DNA of 64,000 nucleotides, taken from Brevibacillus reuszeri (GTDB lineage: Bacteria > Bacillota > Bacilli > Brevibacillales > Brevibacillaceae). This document shows, piece after piece, positions 9,067 to 17,995 of the stretch. The position numbers and the translations under genes are program-made. Below the pieces are notes generated by a model. That model saw nothing but the letters and a program-made list of their open reading frames with translations. It searched no databases and was not told the origin of the DNA. The DNA is taken from contig NZ_BEXF01000005.1 in NCBI RefSeq assembly GCF_002897295.1, forward strand, positions 296,725 through 360,724, given 5' to 3'. Positions within the stretch are counted from its first letter, which is position 1, and every line of letters starts with the position of its first letter.

Positions 9067-9591
9067 ATGAGGCAAATGGTTTATCGAGGTGTCGAATATG
9101 GGGAAGCCGTACGTGTCGTGCAGGCGCAGCGGTACGAAAGAGAGGAGCGCCGCCTTTTTCAGAATGGTGCCAGAGCCAAAGCCGTTTTCGGATCAGGGGT
9201 GTATCTGGTGAGCAATCCAGAGATTGCAGCGCAGTATGCTATTTGTCATGCAGAGACAATGTGGGATAAAGCAGCGATACTCCGTCAGGAAATCCTTTTG
9301 CCGGGACTTTTTTGCTTGGACGAGCGTTATGGAGAAAACGAACTGCGTACTGACGCTCTGCGCACTCGGCATACGGAGCAATATTTGAAGGATCGATCCC
9401 AGTCCATGGATAATCAGGAGTGGTTGGAGTGGACTGGAGATGAGGTGCGGTTATACCTCATTGCCTGTGGATACCGGGGGATTCGCTACCGAATCAGCCC
9501 GGACCTTACGTACTATATTTGCTATGAACCTGATGTGCAAATTAGCCAAATTTCTATTTTGTCAGTGTTAGATGTAAGTGAAATAACCTAA
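9067..9591 (+). CDS. ADP-ribosyltransferase-like protein, unknown role
   Basis: 174 residues from ATG 9067, chosen for AGGGGAG at 7 bases; earlier in-frame starts at 8989 and 9019 lack properly spaced sites. The order of motifs resembles the ART/PARP fold: YRGVEYG near the start, then [18 protein letters not shown] near residue 41, and a C-terminal strand [11 protein letters not shown] like the closing strand of toxin-like ADP-ribosyltransferases. An acidic residue before that strand could be the catalytic Glu but I cannot place it with certainty. No signal peptide. It follows the pyrimidine operon by 94 bases. Function unknown; the fold call is a pattern-based inference. Confidence 0.55.
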   Translation: MRQMVYRGVEYGEAVRVVQAQRYEREERRLFQNGARAKAVFGSGVYLVSNPEIAAQYAICHAETMWDKAAILRQEILLPGLFCLDERYGENELRTDALRTRHTEQYLKDRSQSMDNQEWLEWTGDEVRLYLIACGYRGIRYRISPDLTYYICYEPDVQISQISILSVLDVSEIT

Positions 9592-9695
9592 GACTATCGA
9601 CTTGGTTCATAATGTTTGGTAAGATTAGACAATATTCGAGCTTTTTCAACCATATTCAACCATTTACCATCGAACAGGAGGATTGCCAAACTAAC

Positions 9696-11408
9696 ATGAG
9701 TCTTTTTCGCAATTTAAGTACCCGAGCAAAAATGTTTTGCTTAATTAGCTTGATGGCTGTTTTCTTGATTGGTGTGGCCTTGACGGGCTTTTATCACGTG
9801 AAAGTCTCTGGTGATCGCATTCAATCCATGTATCAGGAGCAGCTGCTGCCAGTTAAGTGGATTAACGACTGGCGTCAAGAAATTCGTGCGATTGATGGAT
9901 TGATTTACAAAATGATTTTGGATCCGTCTCCGGCGATTGTCGCAGAGTATGAGGCGGAGTTGGAAGAGCGGATTGCATCTGCTGACAAAACATTCGAACA
10001 ACTGAAACAGGCACATCTTGATGAAAAGGAAAAGGAAAGTGTCCAAATTTTACAAGAGCTGCTTGATCAGTATCGAACCGACCAAACAGAAGTAGTCAAG
10101 CTCATTGAAGCTCAGCAAGCAGATCAGGCTTATGCTTATTACAAGTCAACAGACAAGACATTGAACTGGATCAATCAGGAACAGCTGCAATGGGCTACAT
10201 ACAAGGCCGAGCAGGCCGAGCAGATTCGCCTGGAAAACGAAAATGATTCTAAAGCAGGTATTACGCTCCTCATCATTGTAGGTGCTGCATCTGTGGTGGT
10301 GGCGGCGTTCCTCGGCTTTATGATTGCTCGGTTGATTTCAGAGCCACTACGTGTTGTACAAAAGAGAATGGAAGAGCTCGCTCAAGGAAATTTGGCTGTA
10401 GAGCCAGTTACCTATGTGACTCGCGATGAGGTTGGTAGACTTGGCGTTGCGTTCAATGAGCTGGTCAGCAATTTCCGATCCTTGATTGAACAAGTAAAAG
10501 TCGCTGGTGAACAAGTGGCAGCGTCTTCTGAGGAATTGTCTGCAAGCGCTGAGCAATCTGCTCATGCAACTGAGCAGGCAATTGGAAGTGTACAGCAAAT
10601 CGCCTCAGCGTCCGAGATACAGTCTCAGCGTACCCAAGAGAGTGTGCGTGTAATGGAAGAGATGTCTATCGCGATTGGTCGCATTGCGGACACATCGAGC
10701 GCGGTTACGGAAGTTTCTGCCAAGGCAGCACAAGATGCAGAGCAAGGAAATGTGCAGATTCAGCAAGCTGTTACCCAAATGGATACTCTCTCTACCTCGG
10801 TGAACCATGCGGCAGACCTGGTGCAGCAATTAGGTGTTCGTTCGGAAGCAATCGGACAAATCGTAGACGTTATTACCGGAATTGCCTCGCAAACGAATCT
10901 ACTGGCACTTAATGCAGCGATTGAGGCTGCTCGTGCAGGTGAGCACGGTAGAGGGTTCGCGGTGGTGGCAGATGAAGTGCGCAAGCTGGCTGAGCAGTCC
11001 GAGGAATCGGCTCGCGAAATCGCGCGTTTGATTGGGGAAATCCAGACAGAAACGACGCAAGTAGTTGACGTCATGATGGCTGGAACCGAAGAGGCGAAAA
11101 AAGGTGCCGTCGTCGTTCAAGAAGCGGGACAAACCTTCCAGCGAATAGTGGCAAGCTCACAGGACGTAGCAGATCAAATTCAGGAAGTATCTGCAGCGAC
11201 AGAAGAAATGTCTGCGAGCGTCCAGCAAGTAGCTTCAGCGATGGACGAAATGAATCGACTTGCAGAAGAAGCTTCTGTGCATACACAAGGCGTATCTGCA
11301 GGGGCAAAGGAGCAGCTGGCTTCCATGCAGGAAATTGCTCATTCTAGCAATAATTTGAATCAGCTCTCCCATGAGCTGCAAGAATCAATTAGCCAATTCA
11401 AATGGTAG
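9696..11408 (+). CDS. Methyl-accepting chemotaxis protein
   Basis: 570 residues from ATG 9696 (AGGAGGA at 9676-9682; the reading could start upstream at 9612 but without a site). Layout: N-terminal membrane segment (residues 12-34), extracellular four-helix-bundle sensor (about 35-190, 4HB_MCP type), second membrane segment (about 190-215), HAMP (about 216-270), then a long cytoplasmic coiled coil. The highly conserved signalling hairpin is present ([20 protein letters not shown], then [15 protein letters not shown]) near residues 405-440. It signals to CheA/CheW. The ligand is unknown; no che genes are nearby. Confidence 0.93.
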   Translation: MSLFRNLSTRAKMFCLISLMAVFLIGVALTGFYHVKVSGDRIQSMYQEQLLPVKWINDWRQEIRAIDGLIYKMILDPSPAIVAEYEAELEERIASADKTFEQLKQAHLDEKEKESVQILQELLDQYRTDQTEVVKLIEAQQADQAYAYYKSTDKTLNWINQEQLQWATYKAEQAEQIRLENENDSKAGITLLIIVGAASVVVAAFLGFMIARLISEPLRVVQKRMEELAQGNLAVEPVTYVTRDEVGRLGVAFNELVSNFRSLIEQVKVAGEQVAASSEELSASAEQSAHATEQAIGSVQQIASASEIQSQRTQESVRVMEEMSIAIGRIADTSSAVTEVSAKAAQDAEQGNVQIQQAVTQMDTLSTSVNHAADLVQQLGVRSEAIGQIVDVITGIASQTNLLALNAAIEAARAGEHGRGFAVVADEVRKLAEQSEESAREIARLIGEIQTETTQVVDVMMAGTEEAKKGAVVVQEAGQTFQRIVASSQDVADQIQEVSAATEEMSASVQQVASAMDEMNRLAEEASVHTQGVSAGAKEQLASMQEIAHSSNNLNQLSHELQESISQFKW

Positions 11409-11417
11409 GCATGATGG

Positions 11418-11460
11418 AAAAAAGACTGACAGTCCCACAAACGGATTGTCAGTCTTTTTT
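11418..11460 (+). terminator. Rho-independent terminator after the chemotaxis receptor
   Basis: AAAGACTGACAGTCC and GGATTGTCAGTCTTT pair over 15 bp with one G-T pair around a short loop, followed by a T run. It lies between convergent genes and its A-rich left flank means it can also serve the minus-strand permease gene. Confidence 0.85.
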
Positions 11461-11472
11461 GTACTAGAACTA

Positions 11473-12963
11473 TTAAGAGGCACGAGACGTACTTGTACGC
11501 TCAGTTACTTGCTCGTAGTCTTTTGCGCTCATAATGGTTGCATCGCCTTTCATCATCCAGGTATAAACCGCAAGAGAAATCAACAAGCCGATCGTCCAGG
11601 CGTTATCCCAAATGATTTCTAAACCAGGGATTAATTTGCTGATGAATGGAATGGCAATCCCGATGAGCATGGCCCAGATTGCCCTTGTATTAAATCCGGT
11701 TTTGTATGAATAAATACCATTCGTTTTATAAAGCTCGGTTAAATGAATGCGTCTTTTCCGAACGAGCCAGTAGTCTGCGATCGCAATGCCGTCGATCGGA
11801 CCTAGCAATGCGCCATACGTCCCTAGCCACAGGAAAATATAGTTACCAAAGTTTTCGAGGATATACCAAGGCTGCATCAGCAAGGAAACTACCCCTGCAA
11901 TTATGGCACCAGCTTCATAGGAGAGACGGCGGGGTGCAAGGTTTTCTACGGCTCTTGCAGGAGCGACGATATTCGCTGCTACGTTCGTGGTTAAGGTCGC
12001 AAGGATGATACCGATCGTTCCCAGGAAGATGGCAAAGGGAGAGAACTTCGCCAAAACAGCTGCAGGATCCCACAGGGCTTCTCCGTAAATCACGACGGTA
12101 GCGGAGGCAACTGCTACCCCGATGAAGGAAAAGCCTCCCATAGTGGTTGGCAGAGAAGCCGATTGTCCAACGATCTGAGCCTTCTGACTCTTAGCATAGC
12201 GGCAAAAGTCGGGAATGTTTAGAGCCATGGTCGCCCAGAATGCGATTGCTCCTGTCAATGCCGGGAAGAATACTTTAAGAAATTCCCCAGTGGTAGTGAA
12301 TTTGGAAGGAGCGGAAAGCATCGGACCCCATCCACCGGCTTTCGTCAGTGCCCAAACGAGGAGTGCAAGGCTCATGATGATCAAGATAGGTGCTGCCCAG
12401 GCTTCCATTTTTCTGATCGCTTCTGGCCCACGATAAGCGACGAACACATTCAGCAACCAAAAGCCGAAGAAGGCGATCCACAGATGGCCGGGAACACTTG
12501 CCCAGTTTGTCATCGACATGAGTAGAGTGTCAATCGCAGCTCCGCCAAACCAACAGTTGATGCCGAACCAGCCGGCACCAATCAATCCACGAGCGACTGC
12601 AGGAATGTGCGCTCCTTTTGAACCAAACCAGAGCCGTGCAAATACAGGATAAGGAATCCCAAACTTCGTTCCAGCGTGTGAGTTGAGGAGAATGGGGATA
12701 AGGACAATACAGTTCCCGAGAATGATCGTCAAAATGGCTTGCCACCAGTTCATTCCGAGTGAAATCAAACCTGCTGCCATCGCATAGGTCGGCAAACAGA
12801 TCGACATACCGATCCAAAGACTGGCGAAATTGTACGAAGTCCAGGTATGTTCAGCGGTAGTTGTGGGACGCAATCCTTCATTATAGAGCGGACTGTCTTT
12901 GATGAGGCTTTCGCCTTCATTTGTAAGGGTAACGATCCCGTTTGATTCCGTCTGCGTTTTCAT
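11473..12963 (-). CDS. NCS1-family nucleobase/hydantoin:cation symporter
   Basis: 496 residues from the ATG at 12963, chosen for AGGAGGG just upstream; a longer reading to 13008 has no site. The N-terminal part (LYNEGLRPTTTAEHTWTSYN) and first helix (SLWIGMSICLPTYAMAAGL) are typical of NCS1 transporters, and about 12 membrane helices follow. NCS1 members import uracil, cytosine, allantoin or hydantoins. Close to the pyrimidine catabolism genes, uracil, thymine or a dihydropyrimidine is the likely substrate, but family members cannot be told apart by eye. It is transcribed against the operon and would have separate control. Confidence 0.88.
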   Translation of the reverse strand: MKTQTESNGIVTLTNEGESLIKDSPLYNEGLRPTTTAEHTWTSYNFASLWIGMSICLPTYAMAAGLISLGMNWWQAILTIILGNCIVLIPILLNSHAGTKFGIPYPVFARLWFGSKGAHIPAVARGLIGAGWFGINCWFGGAAIDTLLMSMTNWASVPGHLWIAFFGFWLLNVFVAYRGPEAIRKMEAWAAPILIIMSLALLVWALTKAGGWGPMLSAPSKFTTTGEFLKVFFPALTGAIAFWATMALNIPDFCRYAKSQKAQIVGQSASLPTTMGGFSFIGVAVASATVVIYGEALWDPAAVLAKFSPFAIFLGTIGIILATLTTNVAANIVAPARAVENLAPRRLSYEAGAIIAGVVSLLMQPWYILENFGNYIFLWLGTYGALLGPIDGIAIADYWLVRKRRIHLTELYKTNGIYSYKTGFNTRAIWAMLIGIAIPFISKLIPGLEIIWDNAWTIGLLISLAVYTWMMKGDATIMSAKDYEQVTERTSTSRAS

Positions 12964-13212
12964 TACGATCCCTCCTTTTCGTTCCGTATGTGTCTCGCAT
13001 CCGGACAACTGCCCCGGTTTGTCTCGAATACAAGTTGTAACATTATATTGGGGGAGATAAGACCTAATTCCTCAATTTTGACAAAATTGCGACAAGCTTT
13101 TAACGGAGGAAGAAGTAGCTTGACAGACATCTCTTCGCCCCGTATCATAGAAAAAATTTCTGGGAGCTGTACTGGCTATACCTTTTGCCAGAACAGTAGA
13201 GGAGAGATGATC

Positions 13213-13803
13213 ATGTTGCAAATCGCACCTGTTACATTGGCAGGCAAGCTCGTTCGTCTGGAGCCCATGAGTCCTGAGCATATCGATGGTTTATGGGAAG
13301 CCGGGAAGTTTGAGCAAATCTGGAGTTATATGTCCATCATGATGAATACGCCAGAGGATACGCGTTTATTTGTTGAACAGGCTTTGCAAAATCAACGGGA
13401 AGGGACAGAGCTTCCCTTTGTCATCATCAGCCAGGAATCGGGGAAAATTATTGGAAGCACGAGATTTTTAGGCATTTCTCGCAAGGATCGTGGATTGGAA
13501 ATTGGTTTTACCTGGCTGACGCCATCCGTGTGGAAAACAGCTGTAAATACAGAGTGCAAATGGCTATTGCTTTGTCACTGCTTCGAAGATCTGGGATGTA
13601 TTCGTGTGCAGCTCAAAACGGATTCGCGCAATCTCAACTCTCAACGAGCGATCAAGCGTATTGGCGGAGTTTATGAAGGTGTATTGCGAAATCATATGGT
13701 CATGCGAGATGGATACATTCGTGATTCTGTTTACTTTAGCTTCATAGACAAAGAATGGCAGGCTGCAAAGGAAAAGCTGCAATTGTTGCTGTTTGGTGAA
13801 TAA
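13213..13803 (+). CDS. GNAT N-acetyltransferase, RimJ/RimL type
   Basis: 196 residues from ATG 13213 (AGGAG 8 bases upstream; ATG 13207 is too close). The pattern LVRLEPMSPEHIDGLW at the start, GSTRFLGIS and LEIGFTWLTPS in the middle, and the C-terminal RNLNSQRAIKRIGGVYEG with HMVMRDG are those of RimJ/RimL-like acetyltransferases, which transfer acetyl from acetyl-CoA to amino groups of proteins or small molecules. The acceptor is unknown. It is a single gene, divergent from the NCS1 permease. Confidence 0.85.
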   Translation: MLQIAPVTLAGKLVRLEPMSPEHIDGLWEAGKFEQIWSYMSIMMNTPEDTRLFVEQALQNQREGTELPFVIISQESGKIIGSTRFLGISRKDRGLEIGFTWLTPSVWKTAVNTECKWLLLCHCFEDLGCIRVQLKTDSRNLNSQRAIKRIGGVYEGVLRNHMVMRDGYIRDSVYFSFIDKEWQAAKEKLQLLLFGE

Positions 13804-13899
13804 ACGGCTCAAATGATTGTAGGTTGAAAGGCTGGATGTGTACAATAGGGAAGAACTACGTAAGACCTATTTCTGAAAGCAAGGAAAAGAGGATTATGT

Positions 13900-14313
13900 A
13901 TGAGACTGCGTATCTCGCCGGCTGGCTATGTGCTGTTTACCGGGGATCTGGTCGCCTTCCTGTTATTCGTTTACTACGGAAAGTTGGCCCATCATTTGCC
14001 TGTTACATTTATCGGGATGCTGGAAACGCTGGCTCCCTTTTTGATCGGATGGCTTATCGCGATGCTTTTATTTAGAAGCTACATCCCACGTGCGTACGAA
14101 AGTGCAGGTCGCCTGTTACTTTCCACGCTATTGACCTGGACAGTAGCGGCACCTATTGGACTCGTCCTGCGTTCTTGGTGGACAGGTGTTCCGATCACAC
14201 TGTTATTTACCGCGGTTACTTACTTCATCACTCTCGCTTTTTTATTGGGGTGGCGTGTACCGTTTGCGATCGTCTTCGCACTGAAAAAGCGTAGCAGTCG
14301 CACCGTAATGTAA
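13900..14313 (+). CDS. DUF3054-like membrane protein
   Basis: 137 residues with four membrane segments (about 10-28, 40-58, 70-92, 98-120) and a basic tail. The start is ATG 13900 with AAGAGGA 6 bases upstream. The pattern GDLVAFLLFVYYGKLAH at the first helix and the WWTG motif before the last helix agree with the DUF3054 family, whose function is unknown. It stands alone between the acetyltransferase and a small protein gene. Confidence 0.7.
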   Translation: MRLRISPAGYVLFTGDLVAFLLFVYYGKLAHHLPVTFIGMLETLAPFLIGWLIAMLLFRSYIPRAYESAGRLLLSTLLTWTVAAPIGLVLRSWWTGVPITLLFTAVTYFITLAFLLGWRVPFAIVFALKKRSSRTVM

Positions 14314-14378
14314 ACCCGCAAAATAAAGAGTAAAGTGCCGGCAGTTGGTTACGCTATCCTGAGAGGGAGGTGGACCAA

Positions 14379-14510
14379 ATGGGCAAAAATAACAACAGTA
14401 AGGATCTCGGGAAAAATCGTGGGAAAACGCTCGATCAGGGTGACCAGAATACGAACCTGCGACAATCCAATCACAATGATCGCAATGAAGGAACAAGCAA
14501 AAGCCGCTGA
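14379..14510 (+). CDS. Small hydrophilic protein, 43 aa
   Basis: ATG 14379 follows GAGGGAGGTGG. The product is entirely polar (MGKNNNSKDLGKNRGKTL then repeated Asn, Asp, Gln), with no hydrophobic residues to speak of, the composition of small acid-soluble spore or disordered proteins of Bacillales. A terminator overlaps its stop codon, which supports a genuine short gene. Family not recognised with certainty. Confidence 0.5.
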   Translation: MGKNNNSKDLGKNRGKTLDQGDQNTNLRQSNHNDRNEGTSKSR

Positions 14511-14531
14511 TTTTTCAGCGGTTTTCTTTTT
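14499..14531 (+). terminator. Terminator overlapping the small gene's stop
   Basis: CCGCTGA and TCAGCGG pair with a TTTT loop; A-rich before and TTTTCTTTTTTT after. It ends the 43-aa gene. Confidence 0.8.
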
Positions 14532-14581
14532 TTCGTTTAGTCGCGATTCCATGAGGAAAAACGGCGACGAAGAGATGGTTG

Positions 14582-14590
14582 TGATATAAT
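14582..14590 (+). promoter_or_regulatory. Extended -10 promoter before the thiE operon
   Basis: TGATATAAT matches TGnTATAAT 35 bases before the GTG start at 14626. No TPP riboswitch is seen between it and the genes. Confidence 0.5.
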
Positions 14591-14625
14591 AGGTTTTGTT
14601 TTTTAAGCGAGTGGAGGGGAAAAGC

Positions 14626-14988
14626 GTGACGGAACCGATGCAAGATGTACAGCCGGTGACCTTGTCGTCACAGGCATTTTTAATATTGTGCCGTCTGTAT
14701 GATGGATGTTACGACGAACTCAAGCAGAACGAACAGCTGAGCGAAATCGTCGAGTCGATCGCCGATATGCTTCTGGCTGGTGTAGAAACATTGGAAAAGC
14801 AAGAGGCGAAGCCCAAGAATATTACATTTCCATTGACCATGCAGCAAGCCTTTTTCTTGCGCAGATTAGTGGTGGAGCTATTAGCACATGCACCTCAGGG
14901 TGGAGAGGACAGAACAGCGGAGTGGTTGCAGGAATGCTTGACAGCCCTATCCGGAGGCGGTGTTTCATCGAATGCTCCGCTCTCCTGA
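14626..14988 (+). CDS. Unknown protein, 120 aa, first gene of the tenI-thiE operon
   Basis: GTG 14626 is selected for GGAGGGG 6 bases upstream. The protein is all-helical and acidic with no membrane segment or recognised motif. It ends 29 bases inside tenI, so the two are translationally coupled. A role in thiamine metabolism is not supported by anything but position. Confidence 0.6.
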   Translation: MTEPMQDVQPVTLSSQAFLILCRLYDGCYDELKQNEQLSEIVESIADMLLAGVETLEKQEAKPKNITFPLTMQQAFFLRRLVVELLAHAPQGGEDRTAEWLQECLTALSGGGVSSNAPLS

Positions 14989-15601
14989 ATTGCATGTGAT
15001 CACCAATGGTCGCCAAACACTCGAACAAGTATTGGCTTTGGCTGAAGCTGCCTTTTCCGGAGGGATGAGCTATTTACATATTCGTGAAAAGCAGCGGACA
15101 GCAAGAGAGTGCATGGATTGGGTTAAAGCGCTTTCCTCTGTCCTGCCACTTGAATGTATCATTGTCAATGATCGTGTGGATGTGGCAGCAGCTAGTCAGT
15201 GTCGGGGCGCACACCTCGCCTATCACAGTCTTGCACCGCAGGAGGCCCGAAACGTCTTAAAAGAACAGCAATGGATTGGCAGGTCTGTGCATTCCATCTC
15301 CGAAGCCGAGCAAGCTGTAAGCGATGGTGCAGACTATTTGCTTTACGGACATATTTTTCCAAGCGGCTCCAAGCCCGGTGTGCCTCCGAGAGGAACAGTA
15401 GAGCTTGCACAATTAACAGCATGTATGTCTATACCGGTTATTGGGCTTGGAGGAATTACACCAGAGCGGACTCATAAGGTTTTGGAGGCTGGGTGTGCTG
15501 GTATTGCTGTCTTGTCTGGTATTACGGATGCTGCGGATGTCAAGCAAGCGACATTGGCGTATCGCGGGGCACTCAATCGTTGGGAGATGAGAGAAGGATG
15601 A
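14960..15601 (+). CDS. tenI: TenI-like thiazole tautomerase
   Basis: 213 residues from GTG 14960, or 209 from ATG 14972; both share the CCGGAGG at 14951 and neither spacing is ideal. The ThiE/TenI barrel is clear (LHVITNGRQ, YLHIREKQ, VNDRVDVA, GRSVHS, YLLYGHIFPSGSKPG, PVIGLGGI). ThiE residues that bind the pyrimidine diphosphate are only partly kept (LHIREK instead of LQLRDK, and a different segment before GISVHS), which favours TenI, the enzyme that aromatises the thiazole phosphate. It overlaps thiE by 4 bases. Confidence 0.8.
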   Translation: MFHRMLRSPELHVITNGRQTLEQVLALAEAAFSGGMSYLHIREKQRTARECMDWVKALSSVLPLECIIVNDRVDVAAASQCRGAHLAYHSLAPQEARNVLKEQQWIGRSVHSISEAEQAVSDGADYLLYGHIFPSGSKPGVPPRGTVELAQLTACMSIPVIGLGGITPERTHKVLEAGCAGIAVLSGITDAADVKQATLAYRGALNRWEMREG

Positions 15602-16260
15602 GAAACAGGGATTTGTTACGAGAAAAAATGGGAGTATATTTCGTGATCGGGTCTCAGGATTGCGATTTTTCCGTTGAGCGTACCGTAGAAATAGTACGTG
15701 AAGCATTGAAAGGCGGAGTGGGTACACTCCAGTTACGAGACAAAGGAAGCAAGCTTACGGCAGAAGAACGATTCGAGCTCGGACGTCAAATGCAAGCGTT
15801 GTGCCGCGAGTACAGTGCGTTATTCTTCGTAAATGATGATGTGGAAATGGCTGTTCGCCTTGGTGCAGATGGTATCCATGTCGGCCAGGACGATATGCAC
15901 CTGCGTGATGTCAGAGAAATCGTTGGGCCAGATATGTACATTGGTGTGTCGACCGCAACCGTAGAGGAGGCAGTAAACGCTCAAAGGGATGGCACTGACT
16001 GCATCGGTGTAGGGGCTATGTTTGCCACTTCATCAAAAGCAGATGCTGGGGAGCCTATTGGACCAGCGGCGATCACCACGATTCGTGAGGCGGTCGGTAA
16101 TAAACTGCCAATCGTAGGAATCGGCGGTATCACGCAAGAAAACGCCGTCCTCGTGATGAAAGCAGGAGCAGATGGAGTAGCAGTTATCAGCGCCATTAGC
16201 AGAGCGGAATCTCCAAAAGATGCGGCTGAATCCCTGCAGCAGATTGTACGATCTGTTTAG
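15598..16260 (+). CDS. thiE: Thiamine-phosphate synthase ThiE
   Basis: 220 residues; ATG 15598 overlaps the tenI stop (ATGA) and GGGAGA lies 10 bases upstream. ThiE joins hydroxymethylpyrimidine diphosphate and thiazole phosphate to thiamine phosphate. Conserved parts: LQLRDKGS near residue 42, FVNDDVEMA near 80, GADGIHVGQDD near 90, GVSTATVEEA, GVGAMFATSSK near 140 and PIVGIGGI near 170. The full length is standard. The other thiamine genes (thiC, thiD, thiG) are not in this window. Confidence 0.92.
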   Translation: MRNRDLLREKMGVYFVIGSQDCDFSVERTVEIVREALKGGVGTLQLRDKGSKLTAEERFELGRQMQALCREYSALFFVNDDVEMAVRLGADGIHVGQDDMHLRDVREIVGPDMYIGVSTATVEEAVNAQRDGTDCIGVGAMFATSSKADAGEPIGPAAITTIREAVGNKLPIVGIGGITQENAVLVMKAGADGVAVISAISRAESPKDAAESLQQIVRSV

Positions 16261-16341
16261 CACGGACAAGATAAAAAATACATATGGTAGTTTAATAAAA
16301 CACTACCCTCGGATGATTTGGCGACAAAGGAGGTGGAGCCG

Positions 16342-17250
16342 ATGAAAAATCGGATTTACCGAATCGGATATGAATGGGTTAGTAAACGTGAATTGCTAGA
16401 ACGTCTTTTAATGAAGGAATGCGTATTGATCGAGCACAAACGGTTGCATCCAGCACCTGATGATCAAGATACGGAAGTCCCGCCAGAAGAAGAAGAGCAT
16501 GCTGTACTCATTCGCAGTCAGCGCCGGCCTGGTGAATGGGTCACCTTTAACGGGTTGTACGAGATTCGTTCACGCGAGCCAATTCCGTGGATTGACTCTC
16601 CTCTGGAATACCACCAATTTGGCACTGAGCTCATTCCGGGAAATATTCGGAGGGAAAAGGCACCGCAGGGGCGAATTCCTGCACGGACGAAGCTGCAAAT
16701 TGCAGCAGTCAGACAGGATACGGTCTTCGTCACTGTCCCCGGCCATCCTTCGCGCCGATATGAAATGTCTTTGGCCCATGCACGTTTTGCCAAGGACTAT
16801 CCGACAGAATTGGAAATGACGCTTCAAGTTTACGCTTTTCCTCCCAGACATGATATTTTTGTTGACTGGTTGTTAAAAGAAGGGCGTAAAACGGGAATCA
16901 TTACTCGCCCGAATCAGGAGCGCGTGGAAAAATCAGCTTTTCAAGTCTGGGACGATCTGCGAAAAGAGTACGGTATCAGTGTAAGTGCCGCGCTACTTGC
17001 AATTAAGCAAGCTCTGATCGTGCTGGATCGAGCGGGCGTAGAAACGGACTTCCCATATCCAGTTCAGGAGCGGTCTGATTTATCGCTGTTTAGCGATGCA
17101 GAGCGAGATGCGTTCTACTCCTTTCAATCGGTGAAATGTGCGATGGCTGCTGTAGCAGCACTGCTGACAACCGATCCCAAGGATCCTCTGCAAGACATGC
17201 TTCTCATGGATATAATGCTCGAACAGCAAAGGAACCGCAGACGTGATTAA
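16342..17250 (+). CDS. Unknown protein, 302 aa
   Basis: ATG 16342 has AAAGGAGGTGGAG just upstream, a near-perfect ribosome site. The protein is soluble, charged, with an acidic linker (PPEEEEHA near residue 48) between a small N-terminal domain and the rest, and a helical C-terminus (about 200-300). No catalytic motif or known family is recognised. It follows thiE by 81 bases across a weak hairpin (GGTAGT / ACTACC at about 16285) and ends in its own terminator, so it is probably a separate unit. Confidence 0.7.
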   Translation: MKNRIYRIGYEWVSKRELLERLLMKECVLIEHKRLHPAPDDQDTEVPPEEEEHAVLIRSQRRPGEWVTFNGLYEIRSREPIPWIDSPLEYHQFGTELIPGNIRREKAPQGRIPARTKLQIAAVRQDTVFVTVPGHPSRRYEMSLAHARFAKDYPTELEMTLQVYAFPPRHDIFVDWLLKEGRKTGIITRPNQERVEKSAFQVWDDLRKEYGISVSAALLAIKQALIVLDRAGVETDFPYPVQERSDLSLFSDAERDAFYSFQSVKCAMAAVAALLTTDPKDPLQDMLLMDIMLEQQRNRRRD

Positions 17251-17267
17251 TGCGTCTGTGGTTTTTG
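17234..17267 (+). terminator. Terminator overlapping the end of the 302-aa gene
   Basis: CCGCAGACG and CGTCTGTGG pair (9 bp, one G-T) around the TGATTAAT stop region, followed by TTTTTGGTTTTC. Confidence 0.75.
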
Positions 17268-17326
17268 GTTTTCTCTCCAAAAGTTGTATAATGAATAGGT
17301 AAAACTTTGGAGGGGACGTGACAAGA

Positions 17327-17617
17327 ATGTACGTATCAATGAACAGACTAACAGTACCTGCAGATTATCAATCACACTTGGAGCGCGCGTTTGGAGGAGG
17401 CGGCGAGAGAATGAAGGAAGTGCCTGGTTTCCTGGAGTTCCTTTTCCTCGCACCAACGGAAGGCGATGAGTACATCGTTTTTACCAAGTGGACAGACGAA
17501 GAGGCGTTCAAAGCTTGGACCGAGAGTGAAGCGTTCAAGCGTGCACACGCAGGAACGAACCAAAACAGCCCTGTAAAATCTGACCTGCGCAACTATGCTG
17601 TAAAAGCTCATTCCTAA
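17327..17617 (+). CDS. Heme-degrading/antibiotic-biosynthesis monooxygenase (HmoA/IsdG-like)
   Basis: 96 residues from ATG 17327 (GGAGGGG at 17309; a GTG at 17318 three codons earlier is an alternative). A single ABM ferredoxin-like domain: strand MYVSMNRLTVP, then VPGFLEFLFLAPTEG, then WTDEEAFKAWTESEAFKRAHAG with the histidine that is the heme ligand in IsdG/HmoA enzymes. Members either release iron from heme or oxidise small aromatic products. A TATAAT at 17287 and a terminator at 17621 make this a one-gene unit. Confidence 0.8.
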   Translation: MYVSMNRLTVPADYQSHLERAFGGGGERMKEVPGFLEFLFLAPTEGDEYIVFTKWTDEEAFKAWTESEAFKRAHAGTNQNSPVKSDLRNYAVKAHS

Positions 17618-17620
17618 GAA

Positions 17621-17657
17621 GTAAGCACTTGTCCTTATGTGGGGCAGGTGCTTTTAT
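17621..17657 (+). terminator. Terminator after the monooxygenase
   Basis: AAGCACTTGTCC pairs with GGGCAGGTGCTT (two G-T pairs), followed by TTATAT. Confidence 0.75.
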
Positions 17658-17756
17658 ATACAATCGTACTAACACTTCTCAAGTTTTTACCAATCATTGA
17701 AGAATAAACATTTTTTAACATTTAGTTGGCCAGTCATGATATGATTAGAGAAGTGA

Positions 17757-17770
17757 CGTAAGCGCTTACG
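17757..17770. promoter_or_regulatory. Perfect palindrome CGTAAGCGCTTACG, cre-like operator
   Basis: The core matches the ideal catabolite-responsive element (TGTAAGCGCTTACA) except for the outer bases. It lies 12 bases after a possible -10, where CcpA or another LacI-family repressor would block transcription of the downstream sensor kinase gene. Confidence 0.45.
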
Positions 17771-17995
17771 GATGCGTAAAAAATTTCATCTCCGTTTCAT
17801 TCACATTCTTTATGTATTCCAACGAAACAATGCAACTCCAACTCATTTTTCTTACATGAAGGGCATGATCTTCTGTTGGTCTCGTCCGATCCGCTTTACT
17901 TCTTGATGTATTTACGTCCATAATAGAAGCAATACGATTACATACTTGGAAGAAAAAGCCTTATTGAAGCAAGATGAAAAAGGAGCCAGAGTGAT

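Larger units (their letters stand above)
17618..17995 (+). other. 378-bp leader region before the PAS kinase gene
   Basis: No gene is seen here. It holds the terminator at 17621, a possible TTAACA (17715) / TATGAT (17740) promoter with a wide 19-base spacer, and a 14-bp perfect palindrome at 17757. About 225 bases of untranslated leader would follow. Confidence 0.5.

Noticed and set aside
14356..14372. CTGAGAGGG resembling the TPP riboswitch core near the thiE operon
   Set aside because: The other conserved TPP elements are missing and the motif precedes an unrelated 43-aa gene with its own terminator.
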